DNA from: VRUE01 sp040904405
GTDB lineage: Bacteria; Actinomycetota; Thermoleophilia; Solirubrobacterales; 70-9
Direction of reading: 5' to 3'
Assembly (NCBI GenBank): GCA_040904405.1
Contig: JBBDTK010000136.1
Location: 1 to 17,035 of the forward strand
Length of the DNA: 17,035 nt
A program made the translations under genes and the position numbers. This document shows, piece after piece, positions 1-6,550 of the stretch. The notes beneath the pieces were generated by a model. That model did not search any database and was not told the DNA's origin. It worked only from the letters and a program-made list of their open reading frames with translations. Positions within the stretch are counted from its first letter, which is position 1. Each line of letters opens with the position of its first letter.

Positions 1-58
1 GTGCGTCCAGACGCCGCCGAAACGATCTGAATTTCCGGATACGTGTACTAGCCGCTTC

Positions 59-100
59 ATCGCAGCTTTTTCCGGGCTCTGGGCCGTAAAAAGCTGCGAT
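59..100 (-). terminator. Strong hairpin downstream of the membrane-protein gene
   Basis: Bases 59-71 and 88-100 are perfect 13-base inverted arms (ATCGCAGCTTTTT and its complement). After one mismatch, 73-75 pairs with 84-86, leaving a small loop. It begins 8 bases beyond the stop codon of the minus-strand gene ending at 108, so it probably ends that operon's transcript. Unlike a classical intrinsic terminator, the T-run lies inside the stem rather than after it, so it may act by blocking 3' exonucleases or in both directions. Bases 1-58 hold nothing I recognise. Confidence 0.6.
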
Positions 101-107
101 CGCGCGA

Positions 108-1502
108 TCAGGCGTTGGCCGCCGAGAGCAGGTAGAGGCCGAAGCAGGTGAAGGTGACCATCACGGCCAGCATCCAGTACTGCGAGCGGGCCGCCTGGCG
201 GTAGTCGCCCCAGTAGGCCGTGGCGCGGTCGTGGGCGAGGGTTAGGCCGATCACGTGGCCGACCACGAGCGAGCCGACCTGCACGTACCAGATCGCGTTG
301 GCGCTGAGCAGCTGGAAGTCGATTCCCGAGGAGGCGGTGCCGAAGAGGTCGGTTCTGCCGGTCCCCAGGGGGTCGGAGAGCAGGTAGGTGAACTGCGCCT
401 GCTCCTGGAAGACGAAGAGGCTGAAGTAGTGGGCGAGCAGGTAGGCGAAGGCGATCGGGATCAGCGTGTGGGCGAAGCCGGACCAGAGCTTGCGCAGGGG
501 CGGCGCGCCGCCCACCGCCGCCATCCCGCGCACCCCGATCAGGTAGATCAGGGCGACGGCGGCGATGCAGAGCAGGATGAAGATCGTGTCGGTGATCCGC
601 AGCGCCGCGGTCAGCCCGAAGCCGACGTCGACGAAGCGCTCGAAGGTGCTTTCCAGGGCGCCGAGGAAGGCGCCCTCGGAGGCGCCGTCGAAGCTGGTGG
701 TCGCGATCGAGGCGATCACCACCGCCGCCGAGCCGGGCGCCGTGGCCCAGCGGGCGGCGGCGGCGAACGGGCGGCGGCGGCCGATCCGCCCGTCCCGCGC
801 CTCGAAGATGCCGAGCTGGCTGAACATGCCGAAGTAGACCGAGAAGACCTCGCCCGTGCGGCACCACTTCTCGGTGCCGAAGAGGGCCATCATCGCCAGG
901 GTGTAGGCGCTGTAGAGGAGCGCCGCGGTCGCCGCGGCGTCGGGCGCGAGGCCGACCGCGACGCCGCCGCTGACGCCGTAGACGATCTCCAGCCAGACGA
1001 AGGCGACCAGCCCGACGGCGGCCGGCCAGCGGCCGAGTCGCTCGGGGTAGGCGAGGTGGCGGGGGCGCTGCCCGGCCAGCGCGGCGAACGCCGCCCCCGT
1101 CGCCCGGCCGACCGCGCGCCATGGATTGAAGGGTCGGAAGACGTCGCCGAGGACGACGCTGAACAGGGGGAAGCCGAGCCAGCAGGTGACGAAGATGAAG
1201 GTGAGGGCGAAGTTGCGATCGGGCGCCTCGGTCCCGCGCAGGCCGGCGTAGGCGGCGACCGCGAGCAGGAAGACGCCGGCCGCGCCGCAGAGGATCTGCG
1301 CCGGCAATCCGAGCAGGGCTCGCGAGAGCCGCGCGCCGAGCGGGCGCCAACCGTCGCGCTCGAAGCGGGGCTGGCGCCAGCCGACCGAGAGCGCGAAGAA
1401 GGAGACGATCAGGACGATCGAGGCCCCCCAGGCGAACAGCCAGGCGGGGATCGGCAGATCCTGCCGGGCGACCAGCGCGTGCGCGAGCGGCAGCCAGCTC
1501 AC
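108..1502 (-). CDS. Polytopic membrane protein, fenitrothion-hydrolase-like family (function unproven)
   Basis: The 464-residue product has about nine hydrophobic segments (roughly residues 20-42, 63-88, 98-122, 158-180, 188-208, 302-325, 340-365, 405-424 and 441-462). It is therefore an integral membrane protein. Conserved-looking loops include GDVFRPFNPW (119-128), EKWCRTGEVFSVYFGMFSQL (211-230) and GHVIGLTLAHDRA (415-427), with histidines that could bind metal. It resembles actinobacterial proteins often labelled 'fenitrothion hydrolase'. I regard that name as transferred annotation and not a demonstrated activity. Its GTG start overlaps the stop of the upstream cupredoxin-like gene in the tetranucleotide GTGA, so the two are translationally coupled. 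The pairing suggests a copper- or redox-related envelope role, but the substrate is unknown. Confidence 0.75.
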   Translation of the reverse strand: MSWLPLAHALVARQDLPIPAWLFAWGASIVLIVSFFALSVGWRQPRFERDGWRPLGARLSRALLGLPAQILCGAAGVFLLAVAAYAGLRGTEAPDRNFALTFIFVTCWLGFPLFSVVLGDVFRPFNPWRAVGRATGAAFAALAGQRPRHLAYPERLGRWPAAVGLVAFVWLEIVYGVSGGVAVGLAPDAAATAALLYSAYTLAMMALFGTEKWCRTGEVFSVYFGMFSQLGIFEARDGRIGRRRPFAAAARWATAPGSAAVVIASIATTSFDGASEGAFLGALESTFERFVDVGFGLTAALRITDTIFILLCIAAVALIYLIGVRGMAAVGGAPPLRKLWSGFAHTLIPIAFAYLLAHYFSLFVFQEQAQFTYLLSDPLGTGRTDLFGTASSGIDFQLLSANAIWYVQVGSLVVGHVIGLTLAHDRATAYWGDYRQAARSQYWMLAVMVTFTCFGLYLLSAANA

Positions 1503-1957
1503 GGGCTGACGCGCAGTTCGGCGATCTCGGCGCCGCTGCCGTGCATCTCCACCTCGTAAACGCCTTCCAGGCTGGCCGGGAAGTCGAAGCGGGCCGAGCC
1601 GCCGGCCGGGACGTCCTCGGTGATGTCGTAGCCGTGGATATGGACCTCCTCGGCGAGGTCGGACTCGACCACGAAGCGGACCCGCTCGCCGGCCGAGAAC
1701 TCGAGCCGCTCGACGCCGCCGACCGGCTCACCGCCGCGGACGGCGATCGTCGGGAGCGGCGGCCGGGTCGGCCGGGGGGCGGTTTCGGCTTCCCCGCCGG
1801 CCCCCGGCTGCGTCCGGTCCTCGGTCGCGGCCGCGCCGCCGTAGCCACCGCCCGCCGTGCCGTTGTCCTCGCCGCCGTCCTGGAGGACGACGAAGAGGAC
1901 GGCGGCGGCGATCAGCAGCGCCGCGCCGAGCGCCGCCCGTGCGGCGTTGACCCGCAT
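1499..1957 (-). CDS. Membrane-anchored cupredoxin-like protein
   Basis: The product has 152 residues. Residues 5-26 form one hydrophobic segment without a lipobox cysteine, so it is probably an N-terminal anchor with the rest outside the cytoplasm. Residues 30-70 are a low-complexity Gly/Ala/Thr/Pro linker. Residues 71-152 read as a beta-sandwich like the cupredoxin domains beside metal-transport proteins, with VHIHGYD at 105-111 (H106, H108) and EMHGSG at 137-142 (M138, H139). There is no cysteine anywhere, so a classical type 1 blue-copper site is impossible; a His/Met copper site or a structural role remains open. The gene starts 4 bases after the di-iron gene's stop and overlaps the membrane-protein gene by four bases. 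It is thus the middle gene of a three-gene operon. Confidence 0.7.
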   Translation of the reverse strand: MRVNAARAALGAALLIAAAVLFVVLQDGGEDNGTAGGGYGGAAATEDRTQPGAGGEAETAPRPTRPPLPTIAVRGGEPVGGVERLEFSAGERVRFVVESDLAEEVHIHGYDITEDVPAGGSARFDFPASLEGVYEVEMHGSGAEIAELRVSP

Positions 1958-1961
1958 CGGC

Positions 1962-2588
1962 TCAGGCTCGGGCCGCGACGCCGTCGAGCAGGCGCCAGTT
2001 GGCCTTGAAGGCGGACTCGGCCGCGGCGACCAGGGCCTCGGGATCGGCGCCGTCGAGGTGGGACTCGATCAGCGAGCGGCCCTCGGCGGCGTGCTCGACG
2101 TCGGCCTGCTCGTGGAGGCGGAAGTACTCGTTGCCAGGGCCGTCGCCGATCCCGTAGTGGGCGGCCAGGCCCTCGCGCTTGGTCTTGGAGATCGCCGGCT
2201 GGCCGCTCTCGATCGCGTAGAGGCGGACCAGCTGCGAGAGCCGGTCCTCGCGCGCGGTCCAGGCGTCGACGCACTCCTTGGTCTCCGCGGTCGGGGCCGC
2301 GGCGACCTCTCCCCCGACCGCCTCGACGAAGCCGTCCCAGAGGGCGACGTGCTCGGCCTCCTCCTCGGCGTGGCGGCGCAGTGCGGCGCGCTCGGCCGCG
2401 GGGGCGGACTCGGCCACAGAGGCGCTGAGGCGGGCGATCGCCGCCGTCGCGTGGCGGTACTGGCCGGAGTAGGAGGCGAGCTCCTCGCGGCTCAGCTCGC
2501 CGGCGGACCAGCGCTGGTAGAAGGGGTGCTCGAGCACGTCCCAGCGCTTGCGAGCCTGCTCGATCCTCTGCCAGACGTCGTTGCTCAC
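1962..2588 (-). CDS. TenA/PqqC-like heme-oxygenase-fold, probable di-iron protein
   Basis: The 208-residue, mostly helical product matches the TenA/PqqC/CADD superfamily. Visible landmarks are HPFYQRW (21-27), QYRH (43-46), EEEAEH (75-80), IESGQP (126-131) and RLHEQADVEH (157-166). The last gives H159-x3-D163-x2-H166, and with E127, H80 and a glutamate near 76 this forms a plausible set of di-iron ligands, as in CADD-type self-sacrificing or oxygen-activating enzymes. No active-site cysteine typical of thiaminase TenA is evident, so a thiamin role is unlikely. The start is GTG at 2588, chosen because AAGGAGG (2594-2600) lies 5 bases before it. It is the first gene of the operon with the cupredoxin-like and membrane proteins. 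The reaction is unknown; oxidation of a small metabolite is my inference. Confidence 0.75.
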   Translation of the reverse strand: MSNDVWQRIEQARKRWDVLEHPFYQRWSAGELSREELASYSGQYRHATAAIARLSASVAESAPAAERAALRRHAEEEAEHVALWDGFVEAVGGEVAAAPTAETKECVDAWTAREDRLSQLVRLYAIESGQPAISKTKREGLAAHYGIGDGPGNEYFRLHEQADVEHAAEGRSLIESHLDGADPEALVAAAESAFKANWRLLDGVAARA

Positions 2589-2593
2589 TGGGG

Positions 2594-2629
2594 CCTCCTT
2601 GATTCGCCGGTACGGGGCGACCCAGGATA
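2594..2629 (-). promoter_or_regulatory. Promoter and Shine-Dalgarno site of the di-iron protein operon
   Basis: Reading the minus strand, TATCCT (2624-2629) fits an actinobacterial -10, followed by a leader of about 30 bases with AAGGAGG (2594-2600) and 5 bases to the GTG start. It is the clearest leadered start in the window. On the plus strand TAACGT (2628-2633) might serve the thioredoxin-like gene at 2666, but this is weaker. Confidence 0.5.
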
Positions 2630-2665
2630 ACGTCCCGCGGCCGACGGATCCCGATCCGCGCCCCT

Positions 2666-3526
2666 ATGCGACCCGACCGAGAAGACATCGCGGCGCCCGA
2701 ACTGCCGGGCGGGATCGAGTGGATCGGCGAGGCGCCGAACTCGATGCCGGTCGCGACGGCCGCCGGGCCGGCGCTCGTCTTCTTCTTCGACTTCGCCCAG
2801 CTCAACAGCGTGCGCGCGCTGCCCTACCTGTGCGAGTGGGCGCGGCGCTACTGCGGCGACGGGCTGACCGTGCTCGGCGTGCAGGCGCCGCGCTTCCCCT
2901 TCGGCGCCGACCCGGGGCCCGTGGCCACGGGCCTGGACCGGCTCGGGGTCGAGTTCCCGGTCGCGATCGACGCCCGCCGCGACCTCTGGCACGCCTACGG
3001 CTGCGAGGGCTGGCCCAGTCTCTTCCTCTGGAAGCTCGGCGGCGCCCTGGCCTGGTTTCACTTCGGCGAGGGCGAGTACCGGGCGACCGAGGAGGCGATC
3101 CAGGCGGAGCTGCGCGAACAGGACGCCCTGCGCGACCTGCCCGCCCCGCTCGACCCGCTGCGGGCCGGCGACGCGCCGGGAGCCCGGGTCATGCCCCCCA
3201 CGCCCGAGATCTTCCCCGGCGGCGAGAGCTGGGAGCAGCCCTGGATCGCCGGCGAGGACGGCAAGCGGCTGGAGATCCCATACGAGGCCGGCGGCGCCTA
3301 CGCCACGATCGAGGGCAAGGGCGAGATCGCAATCGAGCTCGACGGCAACCCCGCCCAAGGCGGTTCCGCGGGACCCCAAGGCGGTTCCGCGGAGCCGCTC
3401 CCGATCGACGGGCCGGCCCTCTACCCGCTGGCCGAGCACCCCAGCCACGAGCGCCACACCATCACCCTCCGCCCCTCCCCCGACCTCCGCATCTGGTCCA
3501 TCAGCTTCTCCGCGGGAGTGCCGTGA
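2666..3526 (+). CDS. Thioredoxin-fold protein with DipZ-type C-terminal domain, no CXXC
   Basis: The product has 286 residues. Residues about 35-150 follow a thioredoxin-like plan: a strand (ALVFFFDFAQ), a helix beginning near LNSVRALPYL (46-55), a second strand (LTVLGVQAP), then DLWHAYGCEGWPSLFLW (107-122) with the probable cis-proline at P117. Where the redox CXXC should be (about 44-50) there is AQLNSVR, so it is unlikely to be a thiol oxidoreductase. Residues about 175-286 resemble the beta-rich C-terminal domain attached to thioredoxin in DipZ proteins. No signal peptide or membrane segment is visible, whereas DipZ itself has a membrane domain. Residues 230-243 are a duplicated QGGSAGP-type linker encoded by an 18-base DNA repeat. 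It is transcribed alone, convergent with ispH. Role unknown; it may bind partners or small molecules. Confidence 0.7.
   Translation: MRPDREDIAAPELPGGIEWIGEAPNSMPVATAAGPALVFFFDFAQLNSVRALPYLCEWARRYCGDGLTVLGVQAPRFPFGADPGPVATGLDRLGVEFPVAIDARRDLWHAYGCEGWPSLFLWKLGGALAWFHFGEGEYRATEEAIQAELREQDALRDLPAPLDPLRAGDAPGARVMPPTPEIFPGGESWEQPWIAGEDGKRLEIPYEAGGAYATIEGKGEIAIELDGNPAQGGSAGPQGGSAEPLPIDGPALYPLAEHPSHERHTITLRPSPDLRIWSISFSAGVP
3354..3392 (+). repeat. Two-copy 18-bp direct repeat inside a coding linker
   Basis: CCCAAGGCGGTTCCGCGG occurs at 3354-3371 and again, identically, at 3375-3392. The period is 21 bases, so the reading frame is kept. Each unit contains the short inverted repeat GCGG-TT-CCGC. It encodes a Gly/Ser/Ala/Pro linker in the thioredoxin-fold protein. 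Confidence 0.85.
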
Positions 3527-3643
3527 TAGAGGCGGTGGGGTACTGCTCCCGGCGGCTTGTACTTTTTCCGCGACGGCGCCCGCGGTCAACCACAAGGTGT
3601 CTTCGGAAAAAGTTGAGCCGGGAGTAGTTCCCCAGCGCCTCTA
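3527..3643. terminator. 117-bp imperfect palindrome filling a convergent intergenic region
   Basis: Bases 3527-3552 and 3618-3643 are inverted arms matching at 23 of 26 positions. An inner pair, ACTTTTTCCG (3561-3570) and its exact complement (3604-3613), continues the stem after a small asymmetric bulge. The left arm starts immediately after the thioredoxin-like stop codon and the right arm ends on the ispH stop codon, so it reads as a bidirectional terminator or mRNA-end stabiliser. As in the hairpin at 59-100, the T-run is inside the stem. A short mobile palindromic element is an alternative. Confidence 0.65.
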
Positions 3644-4609
3644 CGCCGAGGCCACCTGCGCCTGCCGGATCTCCTTGGGCAGCATGAAGCGCACGTCCTC
3701 GTCGACGGTGCGCAGCTCGGAGATATCGTCGGCGCCGCGGTCGCGGAAGAAGGCGACCAGGTTCTCGACCAGCTCCTCGGGGGCGCTGGCGCCGGAGGTG
3801 ATGCCGACGGTCTCGACCCCCTCCAGCCACTCCTCCCGCACCTGGTGGTGGAAGTCGATCAGGTGCGAGGCGGCGCCGTGTTCGCGCGCCACCTCGACCA
3901 GGCGGTTGGAGTTGGAGGAGTTGGTCGAGCCGATCACCAGCACCAGGTCGCACTCGCGGGCCAGCTGCTTGACCGCGATCTGGCGGTTGGTGGTCGCGTA
4001 ACAGATGTCGTCGGACTTGGAGCTGACGATCGCCGGGAACTTCGCCCGCAGCGCGGCGATGATCTCGGCGGTCTCGTCGACCGAGAGCGTGGTCTGGGTG
4101 ATGAAGGCGACCCGCTCGGGGTCGGGCACCTCCAGGCTCGCCACCTCCTCCACGGTCTGCACCAGGATGATGCTGTCGGGGGCCTCGCCGGTCGTCCCTT
4201 CGACCTCCTCGTGACCGGCGTGGCCGATCATCACGATCGTGTAGCCGTCGGCGGCGAAGCGGCGCGCCTCGACGTGGACCTTGGTCACCAGCGGGCAGGT
4301 GGCGTCGATCGTCTGCAGGCGCCGGGCGGCGGCGTTCTCGTGCACCGCCGGGGCGACGCCGTGGGCGGAGAAGACGACCATCTCGCCCTCGGGCACCTCG
4401 GTCTCCTGCTCGACGAAGATCGCCCCGCGCTTGGAGAGCTCCTCGACCACGTGCTTGTTGTGGACGATCTCCTTGCGCACGTAGACCGGCGCCCCGTGCA
4501 GGTCGAGCGCCCGCTCGACCGTCTGCACGGCGCGGTCGACGCCGGCGCAGTAGCCGCGCGGCGCAGCGAGCAGGACGCGCTTCGGCGCTGCCGTGGAAGT
4601 TGCAGGCAT
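3641..4609 (-). CDS. ispH: 4-hydroxy-3-methylbut-2-enyl diphosphate reductase (IspH/LytB)
   Basis: IspH catalyses the last step of the MEP isoprenoid pathway, reducing HMBPP to IPP and DMAPP with a [4Fe-4S] cluster. The 322-residue product has the three cluster cysteines in their family contexts: PRGYCAGVDRA (C21), DATCPLVTKVH (C105) and DDICYATTNRQ (C203). It also has the substrate-binding histidines in EIVHNKH (H50) and SAHGV (H83), the catalytic-type glutamate in GHEEVEGT (E135/E137 area), TQTTLSVDET (171-180) and the SSNSNRL/TSGAS C-terminal motifs. Length is normal for the family. The start at 4609 (MPATSTAAPKRV) is preferred because upstream in-frame codons run into the divergent promoter and WS/DGAT gene; TACCCT lies 7 bases upstream, indicating a leaderless mRNA. 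Confidence 0.97.
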   Translation of the reverse strand: MPATSTAAPKRVLLAAPRGYCAGVDRAVQTVERALDLHGAPVYVRKEIVHNKHVVEELSKRGAIFVEQETEVPEGEMVVFSAHGVAPAVHENAAARRLQTIDATCPLVTKVHVEARRFAADGYTIVMIGHAGHEEVEGTTGEAPDSIILVQTVEEVASLEVPDPERVAFITQTTLSVDETAEIIAALRAKFPAIVSSKSDDICYATTNRQIAVKQLARECDLVLVIGSTNSSNSNRLVEVAREHGAASHLIDFHHQVREEWLEGVETVGITSGASAPEELVENLVAFFRDRGADDISELRTVDEDVRFMLPKEIRQAQVASA

Positions 4610-4642
4610 ACCCAGCAGGGTAGCGGGGGCTAGCCTTCCAGA
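4610..4642. promoter_or_regulatory. Compact divergent promoter region for ispH and WS/DGAT
   Basis: Only 33 bases separate the two start codons. On the plus strand TAGCCT (4631-4636) is 6 bases before ATG 4643. On the minus strand TACCCT (4617-4622) is 7 bases before the ispH ATG. Both fit a -10 element giving a transcript that starts at or next to the start codon. No convincing -35 hexamer or Shine-Dalgarno sequence is present on either side. Confidence 0.55.
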
Positions 4643-6055
4643 ATGCCCGCGCCCACAGACCAGCTCGAACGCCTCAGCTCGACCGACGCCTCGTTCCTGA
4701 CCAACGAGCGCGGCTCCAGTCACATGCACATCGGCGGCATCCTGATCTTCGAGGGCCCGCCGCCCCGCTACGTCGATCTGGTCGAGCACGTGCGCGGCAA
4801 GCTGGACCAGGTGCCGCGCTTCCGCCAGCGACTGGTGGTGCCGCCGCTGGAGGCCGGACGGCCGCTCTGGGCAGACGACGTCAACTTCAACCTCAGCTAC
4901 CACATCCGCCACACGGCGCTGCCCGAGCCGGGCGGCGAGGCGCAGCTGCAGCGGCTTGCCGCGCGCGTCTTCTCGCAGCAGCTCGACCGCTCCAAGCCGC
5001 TCTGGGAGATGTGGCTGGTGCAGGGGCTGGAGCGCGACCGCTTCGCGCTGCTGACCAAGACCCACCACGCCGCGGTCGACGGCATCGCCGGGGTCGACAT
5101 CGGCACCGTCCTCTTCGACCCCGAGCCGATCCCGGAGCCGGCGCCGGTCGAAGACGGCTGGCGGCCGCGGAAGGCGCCGACCACGAGTGAGCTGATCGCC
5201 CGCGGCGCGACCGACGCGGCGGCGGCGCCGGTGAAGCTGGCGGGCCGCGCGATGGATGCGGTACGCCACCCCGAGAGCGCCGCCCGGCGCCTGGTCGAGG
5301 CGCTGGAGGGAGTCGGCGAGGTCGCCGGCGCCTTCGCCGAACCGGCGCCCGACGTGCCGCTCAACCTCGAGATCGGGCCGCACCGCCGCTTCACCTGGGC
5401 GCGCTCGGAGCTGAGCACCTTCAAACGGATCAAGGACAACCTCGGCGGCACCGTCAACGACGTCGTGCTCGCGGTGGTCACCGGCTCCCTGCGCAAATGG
5501 CTGCACTCGCGCGGGATCCGCACCGAGGGGCTGGAGCTGCGCGCCCTGGTGCCGGTCTCGATCCGCAGCGCCGACGAGCGCGGCGAGCCCGGCAACAAAC
5601 TCGCCGCGATGCGCGGGCCGCTGCCGGTCTACGTCGAGGACCCGGCACGGCGGCTGCGGGTGGTCAGCGAGCAGATGGAGGGCCTGAAGCGCTCCAAGCA
5701 GGCGCTCGGGGCGGAAGTGATCTCGCGCTTCAACGACTTCGCCCCGCCGACGCTGCTCGCGCAGGCGGCGCGGATCAACTTCTCGACCCGGCTCTTCAAC
5801 CTGATCGTGACCAACGTGCCGGGACCGCAGTTCCCCCTCTACGTCCTCGGCCGCAAGCTGGAAGAGGTCTTCCCGGTTGCCTTCCTGCCGCAGAACCACG
5901 CCCTCGCGGTGGCGATCATGAGCTACAACGGCCGCGTCTGCTTCGGCCTGCTCGCCGACTACGACTCGATGGAGGATGTCGAGACGATCGCCGCCGGCAT
6001 CGACGAGTCGCTCGACGAGCTGGAGCGGGCCGCGGCTGCCGCCGCGGCTGCCTGA
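4643..6055 (+). CDS. Wax ester synthase / acyl-CoA:diacylglycerol acyltransferase (WS/DGAT)
   Basis: This family esterifies fatty alcohols or diacylglycerol with acyl-CoA to make wax esters or triacylglycerol storage lipid. The 470-residue product has the normal length and architecture: N-terminal LSSTDASFLTNE (11-22), PLWEMWLVQGL (119-129), and the catalytic HHxxxDG as HHAAVDG (141-147) after LLTKT. The C-terminal half contains the typical NDVVLAVVTGSLRKWL block, the LVPVSIR segment, GNKLAAM and a VTNVPGPQFPLYVLG segment. These make the assignment firm for the family; substrate preference cannot be read from sequence. It ends with an Ala-rich tail. The fxsA gene begins 3 bases after its stop. 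It is transcribed divergently from ispH, probably from a leaderless promoter. Confidence 0.95.
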   Translation: MPAPTDQLERLSSTDASFLTNERGSSHMHIGGILIFEGPPPRYVDLVEHVRGKLDQVPRFRQRLVVPPLEAGRPLWADDVNFNLSYHIRHTALPEPGGEAQLQRLAARVFSQQLDRSKPLWEMWLVQGLERDRFALLTKTHHAAVDGIAGVDIGTVLFDPEPIPEPAPVEDGWRPRKAPTTSELIARGATDAAAAPVKLAGRAMDAVRHPESAARRLVEALEGVGEVAGAFAEPAPDVPLNLEIGPHRRFTWARSELSTFKRIKDNLGGTVNDVVLAVVTGSLRKWLHSRGIRTEGLELRALVPVSIRSADERGEPGNKLAAMRGPLPVYVEDPARRLRVVSEQMEGLKRSKQALGAEVISRFNDFAPPTLLAQAARINFSTRLFNLIVTNVPGPQFPLYVLGRKLEEVFPVAFLPQNHALAVAIMSYNGRVCFGLLADYDSMEDVETIAAGIDESLDELERAAAAAAAA

Positions 6056-6058
6056 GCC

Positions 6059-6538
6059 GTGGCAATTCTCGTCGCCCTCTTCATCGCGGTGCCGATCCTG
6101 GAGCTCTGGGTGATCATCCAGGTCGGCGGGCTGATCGGGATCGTGCCGACCCTGGCGCTGCTGCTCTCGGTCTCCCTGCTCGGGGCGCTGCTGCTGCGCC
6201 ACCAGGGGCGGGGCGCCTGGCAGGCGTTCAACGCCGCCCTCGCCGAGCGCCGCTTCCCCGGCCGCGAGGTGGCCGACGGGCTGATGATCACCCTCGGCGG
6301 CGCCCTGCTGCTCACCCCCGGCTTCGTCACCGACGCGGTCGGCCTGCTGCTCCTCCTGCCCCCCACCCGCGCAATCGCCCGCCGCGCGCTGCGCGCCTAC
6401 GTCACCCGCCGCTTCGTCTTTGTCGGCGTCGGCGGCATGGCCGGCGACCAGCGCCCCGGCCCGACCCCGCGCCGCGACTACGACTTCGACGCCACCGCCG
6501 AGGAGGTCGACGAGGACGACCGGCGGCTGGAAAAGTAG
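6059..6538 (+). CDS. fxsA: FxsA family membrane protein
   Basis: The product has 159 residues. It starts with GTG three bases after the WS/DGAT stop, so co-transcription is likely. The first hydrophobic stretch (MAILVALFIAVPILELWVII) with its proline and glutamate, the second (about 27-46, ending LLLRHQGRGAW), and the later segment LMITLGGALLLTPGFVTD (79-96) followed by GLLLLLPPTR are the recognisable FxsA pattern. The tail (about 120-159) is acidic and hydrophilic with a Tyr/Asp/Glu-rich end. FxsA is named for an E. coli gene whose overproduction relieves F-plasmid exclusion of phage T7; its normal role is unknown. The gene converges on the next one with only 12 bases between stops and no visible terminator. 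Confidence 0.88.
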   Translation: MAILVALFIAVPILELWVIIQVGGLIGIVPTLALLLSVSLLGALLLRHQGRGAWQAFNAALAERRFPGREVADGLMITLGGALLLTPGFVTDAVGLLLLLPPTRAIARRALRAYVTRRFVFVGVGGMAGDQRPGPTPRRDYDFDATAEEVDEDDRRLEK

Positions 6539-6550
6539 CCGGCGGCGCTC

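Noticed and set aside
255..1559. 434-codon plus-strand frame opposite the membrane-protein gene
   Set aside because: Composition is almost only Glu/Arg/Gly/Asp/Ala with no domain signal; the opposite strand encodes a clear multi-pass membrane protein.
4610..6202. Minus-strand extension of the ispH reading frame to 853 codons across the WS/DGAT gene
   Set aside because: The upstream part is low-complexity Arg/Gly/Ala/Asp-rich shadow sequence opposite a well-supported WS/DGAT gene. IspH is complete from 4609 with normal length.
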